A stretch of 64,000 nucleotides of DNA, taken from Sweltsa coloradensis (Eukaryota; Arthropoda; Insecta; Plecoptera; Chloroperlidae). The stretch's first letter is position 1, and each line of letters starts with the position of its first letter. The notes under the pieces are model-generated. The model was given only the letters and a program-made list of their open reading frames with translations. It searched no databases and was not told the DNA's origin. Shown piece after piece: positions 44,428-54,355 of this stretch. The translations under genes were made by a program, and so were the position numbers. The stretch is from NCBI GenBank assembly GCA_024449915.1, contig JAMZAV010000112.1:248001-312000 (forward strand), given 5' to 3'.

Positions 44428-44433
44428 AATAAA
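44428..44433 (+). promoter_or_regulatory. AATAAA polyadenylation signal candidate
   Basis: AATAAA lies 38 bp after the stop of the candidate terminal exon, with a second AAATAAAG at about 44456. Common in AT-rich DNA, so its value rests on the adjacent open frame. Confidence 0.3.
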
Positions 44434-45690
44434 TCAATCAGTATTTAAAAATTTAAATAAAGTTTGCAGCGCTTTTCCCTTTTCACTCAATGGCGAGAAC
44501 CGTACTTGACTCTTAGCCCGGGAAATTATAAATTGGACAGAAGAACATTTTAAAAGGTAGCCTACCATAAATCGACAGCAAAACATTATTTTCCACTTTG
44601 CATATTTATATATATGATACATTCAAAAAGTTTTTTGTGCCTAATGCTTTGTCTTGGCATACATTTTTGTAATTTTTGTTTTTCTCTGGGAATAGCCCAC
44701 ACATTTTGGGCTAAAACGTCAAAACACAATAAAGTATATATTCGACGAGACGAAATGTTCGAAGTGTGTGTTGGCTTCGAAAGCCTTACATTTAAAATTA
44801 AATATACCTAGAAAAATAATTTTTTTGAGATAAAATACAGGCAATTTTATTTTGTAGATGTAATCGGTTGCAATATATGTTATGAAGTTAAAGGGTTCAT
44901 TTTTTATTTGAGATATTTAAAATTGATTTGTTTTCCTTGAAAATGGCCAAGGAAAACTTACCAAACGGAAAACATTTAATTTATACATCTTCACGTAAAC
45001 ACAAAAGAGCACAACTAGGCATTTAACTTTATTTGCTTGCCCAGTTTTTATTTACACTCAAACAACATTCCCAAACGGTAAATCAATACACCAAATGCTT
45101 TAAAAACCATTCGAATGTGCAGCTTGAAGAGCCACTGACATCGAAGCCATCACTTACGAACCACCAGCTCCAAGTCTCGATTTCCCTATACCGAAGAAAA
45201 TAACCTAAGAAACTAGACGCTCTATAGCCCCTCGACTTTATAAGAAAGAACCAATTAACCTTTTTACGTACTCTCCTCCCCCTCCATTTTCACATGAAAC
45301 GACCCTTTTTCACGATCCTAAACGGTCTCTCACGCAACGAAACGTGGAAAACAACCCCCACCCCCCCCCCTCAAACCCCTCCCCCAACATGAACGCGACG
45401 CAACTCGAAATAAAAAATTAACAACTTTTCCACATTTTCCGAGCATTTCCCGCGGTGTTTACTCCCTATAAGCAACCTACTCGCTCGCCTCTAATGGCGA
45501 CTAAAAAGATAATTGTTTATTTCACGAAAGGTTTCCGATTTCACGAGTTAAAAGCGTTCACTTTATCGAAATGGGGGGTTAAAATCTAATGCGCCTCTAA
45601 ACGACTACACGGAGTGTTTTAAAGCGGGGTAAACACATTTGGACCAGGTTTTATACAATCCACTCAAAGGAAACTATTATAGTTTATTTA
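44434..45690. other. unannotated stretch with C-rich and TF-site-like patches
   Basis: About 45275-45385 is C-rich on the plus strand (runs up to 10 C). 45425-45640 is less AT-rich and non-repetitive, and contains AAAGATAATTGTTTATTT (GATA-, homeobox- and forkhead-like words). No coding exon recognised. Confidence 0.3.
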
Positions 45691-45696
45691 TTTGGA

Positions 45697-45925
45697 TTAA
45701 GGGCGGTTCAACCGTTAGGTCATAATGCGCCATTCTAGCCTAGGGGATATGGGGAGGAAAGTCCCATGCTGGTCAGAACCAGCCACGGGTAGGGGAGGAA
45801 TGGGAGCCCGGGTTCACACGTCGCGGTCGTCATCGTCTTTGTCATCGTGTTATTGGTCGTCGTCGTCGGGGAGGTCGTCAAGGGAAGGAGAAGGGTTCCC
45901 CGACGACGATCGCCAGAGCTATTAT
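45697..45925 (+). repeat. repeat family D copy
   Basis: Blocks GGTTCAACCGTTAGGTCATA, TGCTGGTCAGAACCAGCC, a (GTC)-rich middle and GGGTTCCCCGACGACGA match the 6015 and 56690 copies. Its right end is where duplicated flank A begins. Confidence 0.7.
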
Positions 45926-46032
45926 GTACTAAGTACTATTATGTAAGTATAAAACATTTTAGCGCTCGCGACTAGTTGATGACATTATTTTATTGTATTA
46001 TTATTAAATTAGAAAAAAATACAGAACAGCCA

Positions 46033-46408
46033 TGAGGATATTGGACATCTGATTTTATAAGCACATTCCTGTTCGCGCGGCCGACTGACACCACAGATAC
46101 TTATTTCAAATTTTGGGTAGTTGTCAAAGAAGTGGAAATTTAAGGCCCTACACTATTCAAAAAATTAACTTTATAATATTTTTTTAAAATTGATTTTCAG
46201 GATTTTACATTTTGTTAAAAAGATTAAATTTTACCATATTCGCGCATCGATATTGGGTGATTGACATGCCATATTGATAATCTACGACTGTAAGCTGTCC
46301 AGGTATGCTTCATTGACAACAATCTAATGTTTCATACACATCGGATACTTCCCGGCCGAGCGAATAGCTATGTGCCAACTTGGAACAATTTTGTTCTATA
46401 TTCCCTCC
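46033..46408 (+). mobile_element. mariner-like MITE family F in flank A
   Basis: GCGGCCGACTGACACCACAG, GCTGTCCAGGTATGCTTCA and CCGAGCGAATAGCTATGTG blocks as in the other F copies. Termini degenerate. Confidence 0.7.
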
Positions 46409-46867
46409 AAAGCGCGCTTTTTTATAGTTGACATCAAAATAATTATAACAATGAAAATAAATAAATAAATAGAGAAATTAATTGAAGTGATTAATTAAAA
46501 ACAACACATTAAATATGTTCGCTCGTCGGAGATCAAGAAGGTAGATACAAAATACGTCACCGAGATAGTAAGATATAAATGGTCTACTTAACGACACTCG
46601 CAAGTCGCGAGCGAAGGAAGTGTGGAGTAATTCTAACGACATAATTACATCATTTACCTAATGCGCACTCGACTATTGCAATTGCAAAGACTACGTCATC
46701 ATCTTCAGTCGGCAGAATGCTCGTTATAGAGTCTGCGGACGTGGATTCTGCCTATGTTTATATAATGTTAAGGCTGTGTGACCACCATAAAACAAAATCC
46801 AAAATCTGCATAGATATAACAGTAGTAATAGAGTATGATCAAATATCAGTCTTTTGAAAAGATCAGA

Positions 46868-47265
46868 CTATTTTATTTATTTTTATGAATTTTTCCGTTA
46901 TTGCTACTTTTTTGAACGATTATGGGTGCTTATTTTTTTTTTTAAGTATACTATTTGGATGACATATTTTTATTGTAGCTTACACTCATCTTTGACTATT
47001 GAATGAGGTATTTTGAAATGTATAGCTTTCGTACTTAAGATCTACAAATACCATAAAAGTACCGGAAAATGTGAAACACTGTAAAATGTAAGGTATTGAA
47101 GAAACACAATTCAAAATACCCCATTCTATAGTCAAAGATGAGTGTAAGCTACAATAAAAATATAAGCCAGCCAAATAGCATACTTTTTGCAAAACTTAGC
47201 ACCGAAAATCGTTCAAAAATGTAGCAATAGCGGAAAATACATCAACCAAAAATAAATAAAAATAA
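46868..47265. repeat. ~400-bp foldback in flank A
   Basis: Left arm 46868-47020 and right arm about 47105-47265 are inverse copies (GTAGCTTACACTCATCTTTG, TTTTTGAACGATT, TTTTCCG(T/C)TATTGCTAC), with a loop of about 85 bp. Also present in A' (about 52780-53175). Confidence 0.85.
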
Positions 47266-47644
47266 TACGAAACAACCCGATGAATAATAATAAATAACGT
47301 ATAACACAGGCAGTGGAATAGTCTTGGCCTCTCTTGGAGAAGATGCAGTAAAAATGGAATTTTATCCATATTTATGCAGATTTTGTAGTATACGGTGTTT
47401 GTAAAGTGTTCTTCATAATAAGGTGTGTATGTACAATTGTTATTCAAGTTTTATTTTTGGTTTTTCTTGTAACATTTTAAAGTTTAAGTTTTGGTTTCAT
47501 GTCTCAGATTTTGTTTGTGTATAAAACAATCAAAACAAATGGTTGCCCCTACCTTCAAAGTGGTATTATGTTGACATTTCTTCAATTTCGTGTGTAGGCT
47601 TATGTAACTCGGCAAAAGGCTCTACATGGTAGTAAAGTACATCC

Positions 47645-48709
47645 TTGGTTGGTACATTCTTCTTCTTTTTAATGCCACGGGGAGCTGCCGCCGTATTGCA
47701 AGCAACATGCTTGCTGTGTGACAAAGTCGGCAGGAAAAATGGTGTTAAGATCACTTGCGAGGGGTGCGGTCGGCTCTACCACAGGACCTGCCTCATGAAG
47801 AATAACTGTTGGAGCGATAGAGAGGTAAATGTTTTCCGCAAAAATAGCAATTTCAAATGCTGGACGTGCAGCCTCCCCGAGCTGAATGACTCTTTCTGGA
47901 GCCTTCCGGAAGAGACACAAAGCCCCCCTCGGATGCCACCGCCGAGACGCCCAGCAAACAAAAATGCTGTCACGCTAATAGGATTTAACGCCCGTTCCTT
48001 AAAGAACCGTAAACGAGCTGCAGACATAGCTGCTTTTCTGCTGTCCCACTCGGCTGACATTTGTGCGGTGAATGAGACTTGGTTGACTACGGACGTCAAA
48101 AACCACGAGTTCCTTCCAAGAGACTACGTCGTCCTGCGGAAGGACAGACAGGCCGGCCGCGGTGGCGGCGTTCTTCTAGCGATTCGACCTCACCTGCAGC
48201 CAAAGCGCCTTAGTCACCTCGAGAGCCGAGCTGAGGTTGTCTGGGCGGAAATCAAAGTCGGCAACCTGCGACTTCTCGTGGGGTCAGCATACCGTCCGCC
48301 ATGCCAAGATGCAGCCCAAAACGCCGACTTTCTGCACTCCCTGGACCTAGTTGCTGCTGTGCAGCCAAGTTTCGATGGCTGCCTCTTGTTTGGCGATTTT
48401 AATCTCAACATATGCTGGCGTTCGGACCCACCGGAAGGGCGTGATAGAACCGCTCAGGATTTTATATCTGCTTTTGCTGAACTGGCTTTCTCTCAACTGG
48501 TCACTGAGCCAACCAGAATCACCAACACGAGTGAGAAGACAATCGACCTGCTGCTCTGCGATGCACCCAGCATCGTGTCGATGGTGGAGGTGGTGCCGGG
48601 CGTGAGCGACCACGACGCCGTTCTCGCCACCCTCTCACTGACTGCCAACCGGCCAGTGAGAGCAGCCCGAGGGGTTCTTGATTACAATCAAGCAAACTGG
48701 CCACCCTGA
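47645..48709 (+). CDS. LINE polyprotein, part 1: PHD finger + AP endonuclease
   Basis: This open frame of 354 codons starts at 47645, but a second ATG at 47672 (MPRGAAAV) is a likelier start because the first ten residues are poly-Phe-like. Residues 22-75 form a PHD-type C4HC3 finger: C22, C25, C38, C41, H46, C49, C72, C75. From about residue 109 comes an exonuclease-endonuclease-phosphatase domain that nicks the target DNA for target-primed reverse transcription: N115 (GFNARSL), E144 (NETWL), Y216 (YRPP), D251/N253 (GDFN), D301 (IDLLL) and S321-D322-H323 (SDHD) are all present, so the catalytic set looks complete. The frame ends at TGA 48707-48709 through a 1-bp shift at about 48700; the next frame continues the protein. 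Confidence 0.9.
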   Translation: MVGTFFFFLMPRGAAAVLQATCLLCDKVGRKNGVKITCEGCGRLYHRTCLMKNNCWSDREVNVFRKNSNFKCWTCSLPELNDSFWSLPEETQSPPRMPPPRRPANKNAVTLIGFNARSLKNRKRAADIAAFLLSHSADICAVNETWLTTDVKNHEFLPRDYVVLRKDRQAGRGGGVLLAIRPHLQPKRLSHLESRAEVVWAEIKVGNLRLLVGSAYRPPCQDAAQNADFLHSLDLVAAVQPSFDGCLLFGDFNLNICWRSDPPEGRDRTAQDFISAFAELAFSQLVTEPTRITNTSEKTIDLLLCDAPSIVSMVEVVPGVSDHDAVLATLSLTANRPVRAARGVLDYNQANWPP

Positions 48710-48729
48710 ACGAAACGCTTTCTGAACGA

Positions 48730-49445
48730 ATGCCGGAGGTGCTGCAGCTGGATGACGTCAACGAAGCGTGGGAAAACTGGAAGCGTATCATCTTCGAGTG
48801 CGCAGAAGAGCACGTTCCGAAAAGGAGAGTAGGGGGAAACACGCGCCGACTCCTCCCTTGGCTAAGCAAGAACATAAAAAAGATGATCGTCATCCGGGAC
48901 AGACTGTTCGCCCGATGGCGGGAAACCACCTTGCGTGACGCAAGAGAGGCCTATCTTGCTGCAAGAAGATCAACACAGGTGGCCCTCCGGACGGCCAAGG
49001 ACAACTGGATGTGGGGACTTGGGCGAGGTGCAGACAGCAGAAAGTTCTTTTGGCGCTACATAAATTCTAAGGCAACTATTCCAAACGATGCAGCGAGTTT
49101 CAAGGTTCAAACCGTGACAGACCCCAAGGAGGTGGCAGCCTGTTTCAGTGAGGCATTCCAGAGCAATTTCTCGCGGGCGGATAACATTTTCCCCGTCCAT
49201 CAGGGAAACGCGCCCGCCACCCAGCTTTCAGAGCAGCCCACCATGAGCGAGCTGACTTGCTTGCCCGCTGACATAAAAAAGCTTCTCCGGGGGACCAAGG
49301 CTAATACCGCAGCGGGTCCAGACGGCGTTCCTGCAATCCTGCTAAAAAAATCCGCTAACGCTCTCTGCGACTCACTTGCTCACCTCTTCAACATGGCTCT
49401 TGAACAGGGCATTCCAACGGAATGGAAAACGGCGTCTGTGGCCAC
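48730..49445 (+). CDS. LINE polyprotein, part 2: linker and RT N-terminus
   Basis: In the +1 frame the protein continues from about 48703 through a linker of about 190 residues (MPEVLQLDDVNEAWENWKR..., rich in Arg/Trp) into the first RT blocks, including the conserved AAGPDGVPAILLK at about 49312 and FNMALEQGIPTEWK. A 1-bp insertion-like shift at about 49443 ends the homologous part; the frame itself stays open to 49518 with unrelated residues. No stop interrupts it. The start is arbitrary because this was originally internal to one ORF. Confidence 0.85.
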
Positions 49446-50125
49446 CGATCTTCAAAGACGGCGACAAGAGAGACATAAAGAACTACCGGCCAATCAGCAT
49501 CACCTCACTGGTCGGTAAGACGATGGAACGTTTTGTGAGAGACCGGACGAGCGAGTTCCTCGAGAGCCAAAACGTCATCCCTGCGGCGCAGCACGGCTTT
49601 CGACAGCGCCGTTCTTGCACCACTCTTCTCGCCGGCGCCATTGATGCATGGACGGCAGCGCTGGACGAGCGTAGCGGAGCGCACATTCACTGTGTTTTTC
49701 TCGATTGGTCTAAAGCATTTGATAAAGTGCCGCACGTGCGTCTACTATCCAAGCTCGAGCATTATGGCATTAAGGGCAATTTGCTTAGGTGGTTCGAGAG
49801 TTTCCTTGTCGGCCGCACGCAGTTCGTCCAGTTCAACGGCGAGCGCTCAGAATTCCGGAACGTGCCCTCGGGCGTCATCCAGGGAAGTGTGCTTGGCCCC
49901 CTGCTGTTTAACGTCTTCGTAGCCGACCTCCCTACCTCGGCAAGGATCCAAATGCTCCAGTACGCTGACGACGTAACCCTGTACTGCATCGTGGTCACCC
50001 AAGAGGATGCAGACGCCCTTCAAGCAGACCTAGACGACATTCAGATCTGGTGCGACAACAATGGCATGTCGCTCAACGCCCTCAAGTGCAAGATGATGGA
50101 CATCACGCGCGCGCGGCACCCCACT
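49446..50125 (+). CDS. LINE polyprotein, part 3: reverse transcriptase core
   Basis: The frame is shared with part 1. It contains FKDGD, NYRPIS, QHGFR, motif A DWSKAFD (49703-49723), GVIQGSVLGPLLFN (about 49871) and the catalytic YADD (49961-49972), followed by LYC and NGMSLN/LKCKMM. All three catalytic aspartates expected for an RT are visible. The frame stays open to 50332, but homology leaves it within a GCGCGCGCGG/CCCC stretch at about 50106-50128. Function: cDNA synthesis at the nicked target. Confidence 0.9.
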
Positions 50126-50129
50126 ATAC

Positions 50130-50395
50130 TTCCTGTACACCATAGATGGTGTCCCACTCGAGTACGTCGACAAGCAGCGCCTCCTCGGAATGCACATCAC
50201 AAGCGACCTCCGATGGAACGTTCACACCGATATTGTGCGGGCCAAGGCGGCGCAGGTGCTGGGTTTTGCGGCCCGCAATCTGCACGGGTGCACGCCGCGC
50301 GTCAAGAGGATGGCCTACCTGTCGCTAGTTAAGCCCACCATGACTTTCGGCCTCCCCGCATGGCACCCAACCACCATTGAGAACACTACCGGAGC
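50130..50395 (+). CDS. LINE polyprotein, part 4: RT thumb region
   Basis: Third frame: FLYTIDGVPLEYVDKQRLLG, then MHITSDLRWNVHTDI and PRVKRMAYLSLVKPTMTFG. These are the typical post-RT blocks of CR1/Jockey-type elements (YLG..., ...W..HI, ...R...Y..LV.P...Y). The frame ends at a TGA at 50397-50399; the protein resumes one base out of register near 50378-50395. Confidence 0.85.
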
Positions 50396-50777
50396 TTGAG
50401 AGGGTGCAGAGAAGGGCATTGCATTTCATACATGGCCGAAACATCCCCCCACCCTGTGACCAGAAGCAGGTTATGCCAATGACTATGCACCTGCAATACA
50501 CCGACCTGGTGTTTTTTAAAAGATGCCTCAGTGGCGCCACTGATTATGACGTGTGCGCACGCATCATCCAGGGCCGCGTGTTGAGAGGCGACGATAGTAG
50601 GCACCCCCGCCTCCAACCCCCTCCGGCCAAAGGAGTGCTCGGCCGACGTGCTTTTTCTTTCCGGGTTGTTAACCCATGGAACGACCTGACGCCCGCCCTC
50701 AAAGACTGCCAGTAAGTCATTTCCCTTCCATGTGCAAGGAGTACTTATGGGAGAACCATCTACAAGTGCCGTGTTAG
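50377..50777 (+). CDS. LINE polyprotein, part 5: C-terminus
   Basis: The first frame gives LPELERVQRRALHFI and ends in RRAFSFRVVNPWNDL, the arginine/tryptophan signature closing CR1/L2-like polyproteins, stopping at 50713-50715. Another frame then reads FPSMCKEYLWENH to a TAG at 50775-50777, as expected for the usual ...SFK..L... end, so a fifth frameshift near 50700-50714 is likely. Confidence 0.75.
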
Positions 50778-50838
50778 TTTCACGTGCTTAAGTAAGGCTC
50801 TTCGCGGCACGAGACTTCCACAAAGATATCAAGTGTTT

Positions 50839-50894
50839 TAGCAAAATATTTGCTAGCGTCGACGCCTTTTCTTGTTGTTAAAAAATGTAACAAG
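50839..50894 (+). other. LINE 3'-UTR stem-loops
   Basis: TAGCAAAATATTTGCTA (50839-50855), GCGTCGACGC (50856-50865) and a CTTGTT...AACAAG hairpin (about 50871-50894) lie in tandem just before the 3' end. In LINEs of this group, 3'-end stem-loops are known RT recognition sites; the role here is inferred. Confidence 0.5.
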
Positions 50895-50912
50895 GATAAA
50901 CAACAATAAAAT

Positions 50913-51670
50913 TTAAAAAATGTCAATAATTTGATCGTTTCAAAAGTGTGTCGTGTAGTATCTCCTATTGTAGACCAAGATATTTACGACCTTTTTCCAT
51001 TTTTTTTTTACATGTTTTTATTTTTATTTTTACCTATTGGCTGAGCATTTGTTTTAAATCCGGTAGGGTACGGACTTAGTTTTTTTATACGACTTTCAAA
51101 TGTTTATTTTGATTTGAAATCGGTTCGGTCCTATAAAAATCGAAAACACAAAAAAACAATATGTTGCGTTTGGGGGGATGTAATCACGGGCCGCACTTAG
51201 CATTGCCCGAAAGTTTGTTAGGAAATAAATTCGTAAATATCCTTAGTCTATAAGAGGAGATATTACTCTACCATTTTACAAGGCAGAATCGCATTATGAG
51301 ATGGAGGGCCCAATAAACGTCGCACAAATCTCCAGGAAACTCTTTTGTTTTCAACACTCGAGGTACGTACATTTAGGGAACATTATTATGACATTTACTC
51401 TGAGAAATCGTTGCATTTCTCTCATAAAACTCTGTACATATCATAATGTACAGAGAGATACGTGAAAATAAAGTTTTTTTTTGTAATATGAATAAAACGT
51501 GATATACAAAGGACGAATAAATAGACGTAATACATACTGCTGACGAAATAATGAACTAATAATGGACAGCGTTTAGTTACAAATATAACAACATGTCATT
51601 AATTATAATTTGAACTACGGCAAGACTGCAAGTCAAAGAAATCATAGATGATTCTGTAGAACATTAGAGT
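50913..51670 (+). repeat. duplicated flank B (right of LINE)
   Basis: It matches B' at 53193-53955 with high identity and only scattered substitutions (TAAGAGGAG/TAATAGGAG, CTCCAGG/CTTCAGG, ACTCTGTAC/ACTCGGTAC, ATACTGCTG/ATAATGCTG) and few indels. The match breaks at about 51684, where a LINE fragment begins. Confidence 0.92.
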
Positions 51671-51684
51671 TCTTGAGCATGTAT

Positions 51685-51843
51685 TCCAGAGCAATTTCTC
51701 GCGGGCGGATAACATTTTCCCCGTCCATCAGGAGAAACGCGCCCGCCACCCAGCTTTCAGAGCAGCCCACCATGAGCGGCTGCTTGCTTGCCGCTGATAA
51801 AAAAGCTTCGTCGGGGGACAGGCTAATGCGCAGCGGGTTCCGA
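51685..51843 (+). pseudogene. stray LINE fragment at duplication junction
   Basis: It matches 49154-49320 of the LINE: near identical at first (ATTCCAGAGCAATTTCTCGC), then with rapidly accumulating 1-3-bp deletions (CGGCTGCTTGCTTGCC in place of GAGCTGACTTGCTTGCCCG). It then switches, at GCGGGTTCCGAGCTCGCCAG, into the start of A'. Not an independent insertion. Confidence 0.85.
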
Positions 51844-53192
51844 GCTCGCCAGCTATCTAGTACTAAGAATTATGTTTAAACTTAGCGCTCGCGACTATGA
51901 TGACATTATTTTATTGTATTATTATTAATTGAAAAAACACAGAACAGCCATGAGGAATGGAACATCCGATTTATAAGCACATCCTGTCGCTCGGCCGACT
52001 GAACACCACAGATACTTATTTCAATTTTGGCTATGTTGGTCAAGAAGTGGAAATTTAAGGCCCTACACGATTCAAAAAATTAACTTTATAAATTTTTTTT
52101 AAATTGATTTTCAGGATTTTACATTTGTTAAAAAGATTAAATTTTACCATATTCGCGCATCGATATGGGTGATTGACATGCCATATGTGAATCTACGACT
52201 GTAAGCATGTCCAGGTATGCTTCATTGACAACAATCGTAATGTTTCATACACATCGGATACTTCTCCGGCCGAGCGATAGCTATGTGCCAACTTGGAACA
52301 ATTTTGTTCTATATTCCCTCCAAAGCGGCGCTTTTCAAGTTGGACTCAAAATAATTATAACCAATGAAAATAATAAATAAATAGAGAAATTAATTGAAGT
52401 GATTAATAAAACAACACATTAAATATGTTCGCTCGTCGGGATCAAGAGGTAGATATCAAAATACGACCGATAGTAAGATATAGTGCTCTACTTAACGACA
52501 CCTACGCAAGTCGCGAGCGAAGGAAGTGCTGAGTAATTCTAACGACATAATTACATCATTTACCTAATGCGCACTCGACTATTGCAATTGCAAAGACTAC
52601 GTACCATCATCTTCAGTCGCCAGAATGCTCGTTTAGAGTCTGCGGACGGGATTCTGCCTATGTTTATATAATGTTAAGGCTGTGTGACCACCATAAAACA
52701 AAATCCAAAATCTGCATAGATATAACAGTAGTAATAGAGTATGATCAAATATCAGTCTTTTGAAAAGATCAGACTATTTTATTTATTTTTATGAATTTTT
52801 CCGTTATTGCTACTTTTTTGAACGATTATGGGTGCTTATTTTTTTTTTTAAGTATACTATTTGGATGACATATTTTTATTGTAGCTTACACTCATCTTTG
52901 ACTATTGAATGAGGTATTTGAAATGTTAGGCTTTCGTACTTAAGATCTACAAATACCTAAAAGTACCGGGAAAATGTGAACACTGTTAAAATGTAGGATT
53001 GAAGAAACACAATTCAAAATACCCCATTCTATAGTCAAAGATGAGTGTAAGCTACATAAAAATATAAGCCAGCCAAATAGCATACTTTTTGCAAAACTTA
53101 GCACCGAAAATCGTTCAAAAATGTAGCAATAGCGGAAAATACATCAACCAAAAATAAATAAAAATAATACGAAACAACCCGATGAATAATTA
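51844..53192 (+). repeat. duplicated flank A' (empty-site copy)
   Basis: A copy of 45908-47286 with numerous single-base insertions and deletions in its first ~800 bp and again at about 52915-53060, but an essentially perfect match in between. It runs directly into B', so it represents the locus without the LINE. Confidence 0.92.
51951..52321 (+). mobile_element. mariner-like MITE family F in flank A'
   Basis: The A' copy of 46033-46408, with indels. It arose with the flank duplication, not by separate transposition. Confidence 0.7.
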
Positions 53193-53955
53193 TAAAAAAA
53201 ATGTCAATAATTTGATCGTTTCAAAAGTGTGTCGTGTAGTATCTCCTATTGTAGACCAAGATATTTACGACCTTTTTCCATTTTTTTTTTTACATGTTTA
53301 TATTTTTATTTTTACCTATTGGCTGAGCATTTGTTTTAAATCCGGTAGGGTACGGACTTAGTTTTATTATACGACTTTCAAATGTTTATTTTGATTTGAA
53401 ATCGGTTCGGTCCTATAAAAATCGAAAACACAAAATAACAATATGTTGCGTTTGGGGGGATGTAATCACGGGCCGCACTTAGCATTGCCCGAAAGTTTGT
53501 TAGGAAATAAATTCGTAAATATCCTTAGTCTATAATAGGAGATATTACTCTACCATTTTACAAGGCAGAATCGCATTATGAGATGGAGGGCCCAATAAAC
53601 GTCGCACAAATCTTCAGGAAACTCTTTTGTTTTCAACACTCGAGGTACGTACATTTAGGGAACATTATTATGACATTTACTCTGAGAAATCGTTGCATTT
53701 CTCTCATAAAACTCGGTACATATCATAATGTACAGAGAGATACGTGAAAATAGAGTTTTTTTTTTGTAATATGAATAAAACGTGATATACAAAGGACGAA
53801 TAAATAGACGTAATACATAATGCTGACGAAATAATGAACTAATAATGGACAGCGTTTAGTTACAAATATAACAACATGTCATTAATTATAATTTGAACTA
53901 CGGCAAGACTGCAAGTCAAAGAAATCATAGATGATTCTGTAGAACTATTTTAGAG
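53193..53955 (+). repeat. duplicated flank B'
   Basis: A copy of 50913-51670; see that entry. It continues beyond the point where B breaks off, into sequence present once only. Confidence 0.92.
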
Positions 53956-54104
53956 TTTCGTTGATGCATGTATGTCGTAAACAGGGTTCGAACCCTAGTC
54001 CCTGTGAGACAAACGCTTCAGAACTCAGTCCAAACAGAATGAAGGTACGATGTTATTTTATCGTTATAAACCTCCATGGAACATTTCTAGACTAAGGCGG
54101 AATT
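53956..54104 (-). repeat. tRNA-like remnant and spacer
   Basis: On the minus strand at about 53980-54040 a B box GGGTTCGAACCCTG follows a degenerate tRNA-like stretch. It is probably the head of an unassigned SINE. Confidence 0.35.
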
Positions 54105-54190
54105 GTTAATATTTAATACAACATTCAGAAATTACAAAATCCATCCCGACTGGGGTTCGAGCCCAGGTCTCCCACATTCCAGGTAGGCAT
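54105..54190 (-). mobile_element. SINE-B (variant 2), minus copy
   Basis: Plus-strand view: ACATTCAGAAATTACAAAAT, CCATCCCGAC, GGGGTTCGAGCCCAGG, TCTCCCACATTCCAGG. Truncated within the tRNA head. It forms an inverted pair with the copy at 54233. Confidence 0.7.
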
Positions 54191-54232
54191 AAATAATAAA
54201 TCTATAATGCAAGTACAATTTAAAAGTTAAAG

Positions 54233-54355
54233 TTACCGTCTCGGTGGTCTAATTGGCTAACGCACCGAACTGGAAAGTGGGAAACTCGGGTTCGAACTCC
54301 GGTCGGGATGGATTTTGTAAGTTCTGAATTGTTTTAAATATTAACAACTTCATGG
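54233..54355 (+). mobile_element. SINE-B (variant 2), plus copy
   Basis: A box GGTGGTCTAATTGG, B box GGTTCGAACTCC, then GTCGGGATGGATTTTG and TTCTGAATTGTTTTAAA. The GGATGGATTTTG body differs from the GGGCGGACTTTT of 30640, indicating two subfamilies. Confidence 0.75.

Larger units (their letters stand above)
45908..47292 (+). repeat. duplicated flank A (left of LINE)
   Basis: It runs collinearly with A' at 51844-53192. Shared landmarks: TTAGCGCTCGCGACTA, the family F MITE, ATATGTTCGCTCGTCGG, GCACTCGACTATTGCAATTG and the foldback. The two copies differ mainly by 1-2-bp indels, especially in their left 800 bp; about 46745-46980 is essentially identical. Confidence 0.92.
47293..50912 (+). mobile_element. 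CR1/Jockey-type LINE, about 3.6 kb
   Basis: Boundaries come from comparing A and B with the joined A'-B' at about 53186-53200, which reads GAATAATTATAAAAAAAATG with no LINE; they are accurate to about 10 bp. The order is a ~380-bp 5' leader, PHD finger, APE-type endonuclease, reverse transcriptase, a C-terminal region and a ~135-bp 3' UTR with stem-loops. No separate ORF1 is visible. It is markedly GC-richer than its flanks. Five frameshifts but almost no substitutional stops break the reading frame. A short TSD rich in AATAAA is possible but not clean. Fine clade (CR1, L2, Rex1 or similar) is not determined. Confidence 0.92.

Noticed and set aside
45725..45946. Ser-rich 73-codon frame, and similar frames at 6018 and 6143
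   Set aside because: They are translations of the GTC-rich part of repeat family D.
47669..48929. Several minus-strand ORFs of 65-136 codons across the LINE
   Set aside because: Shadows of the GC-rich LINE coding strand; the plus strand carries clear PHD, endonuclease and RT motifs.
51673..51879. 68-codon open frame at the B/A' junction
   Set aside because: It is an out-of-register reading of the stray LINE fragment (49154-49320) running into A'.
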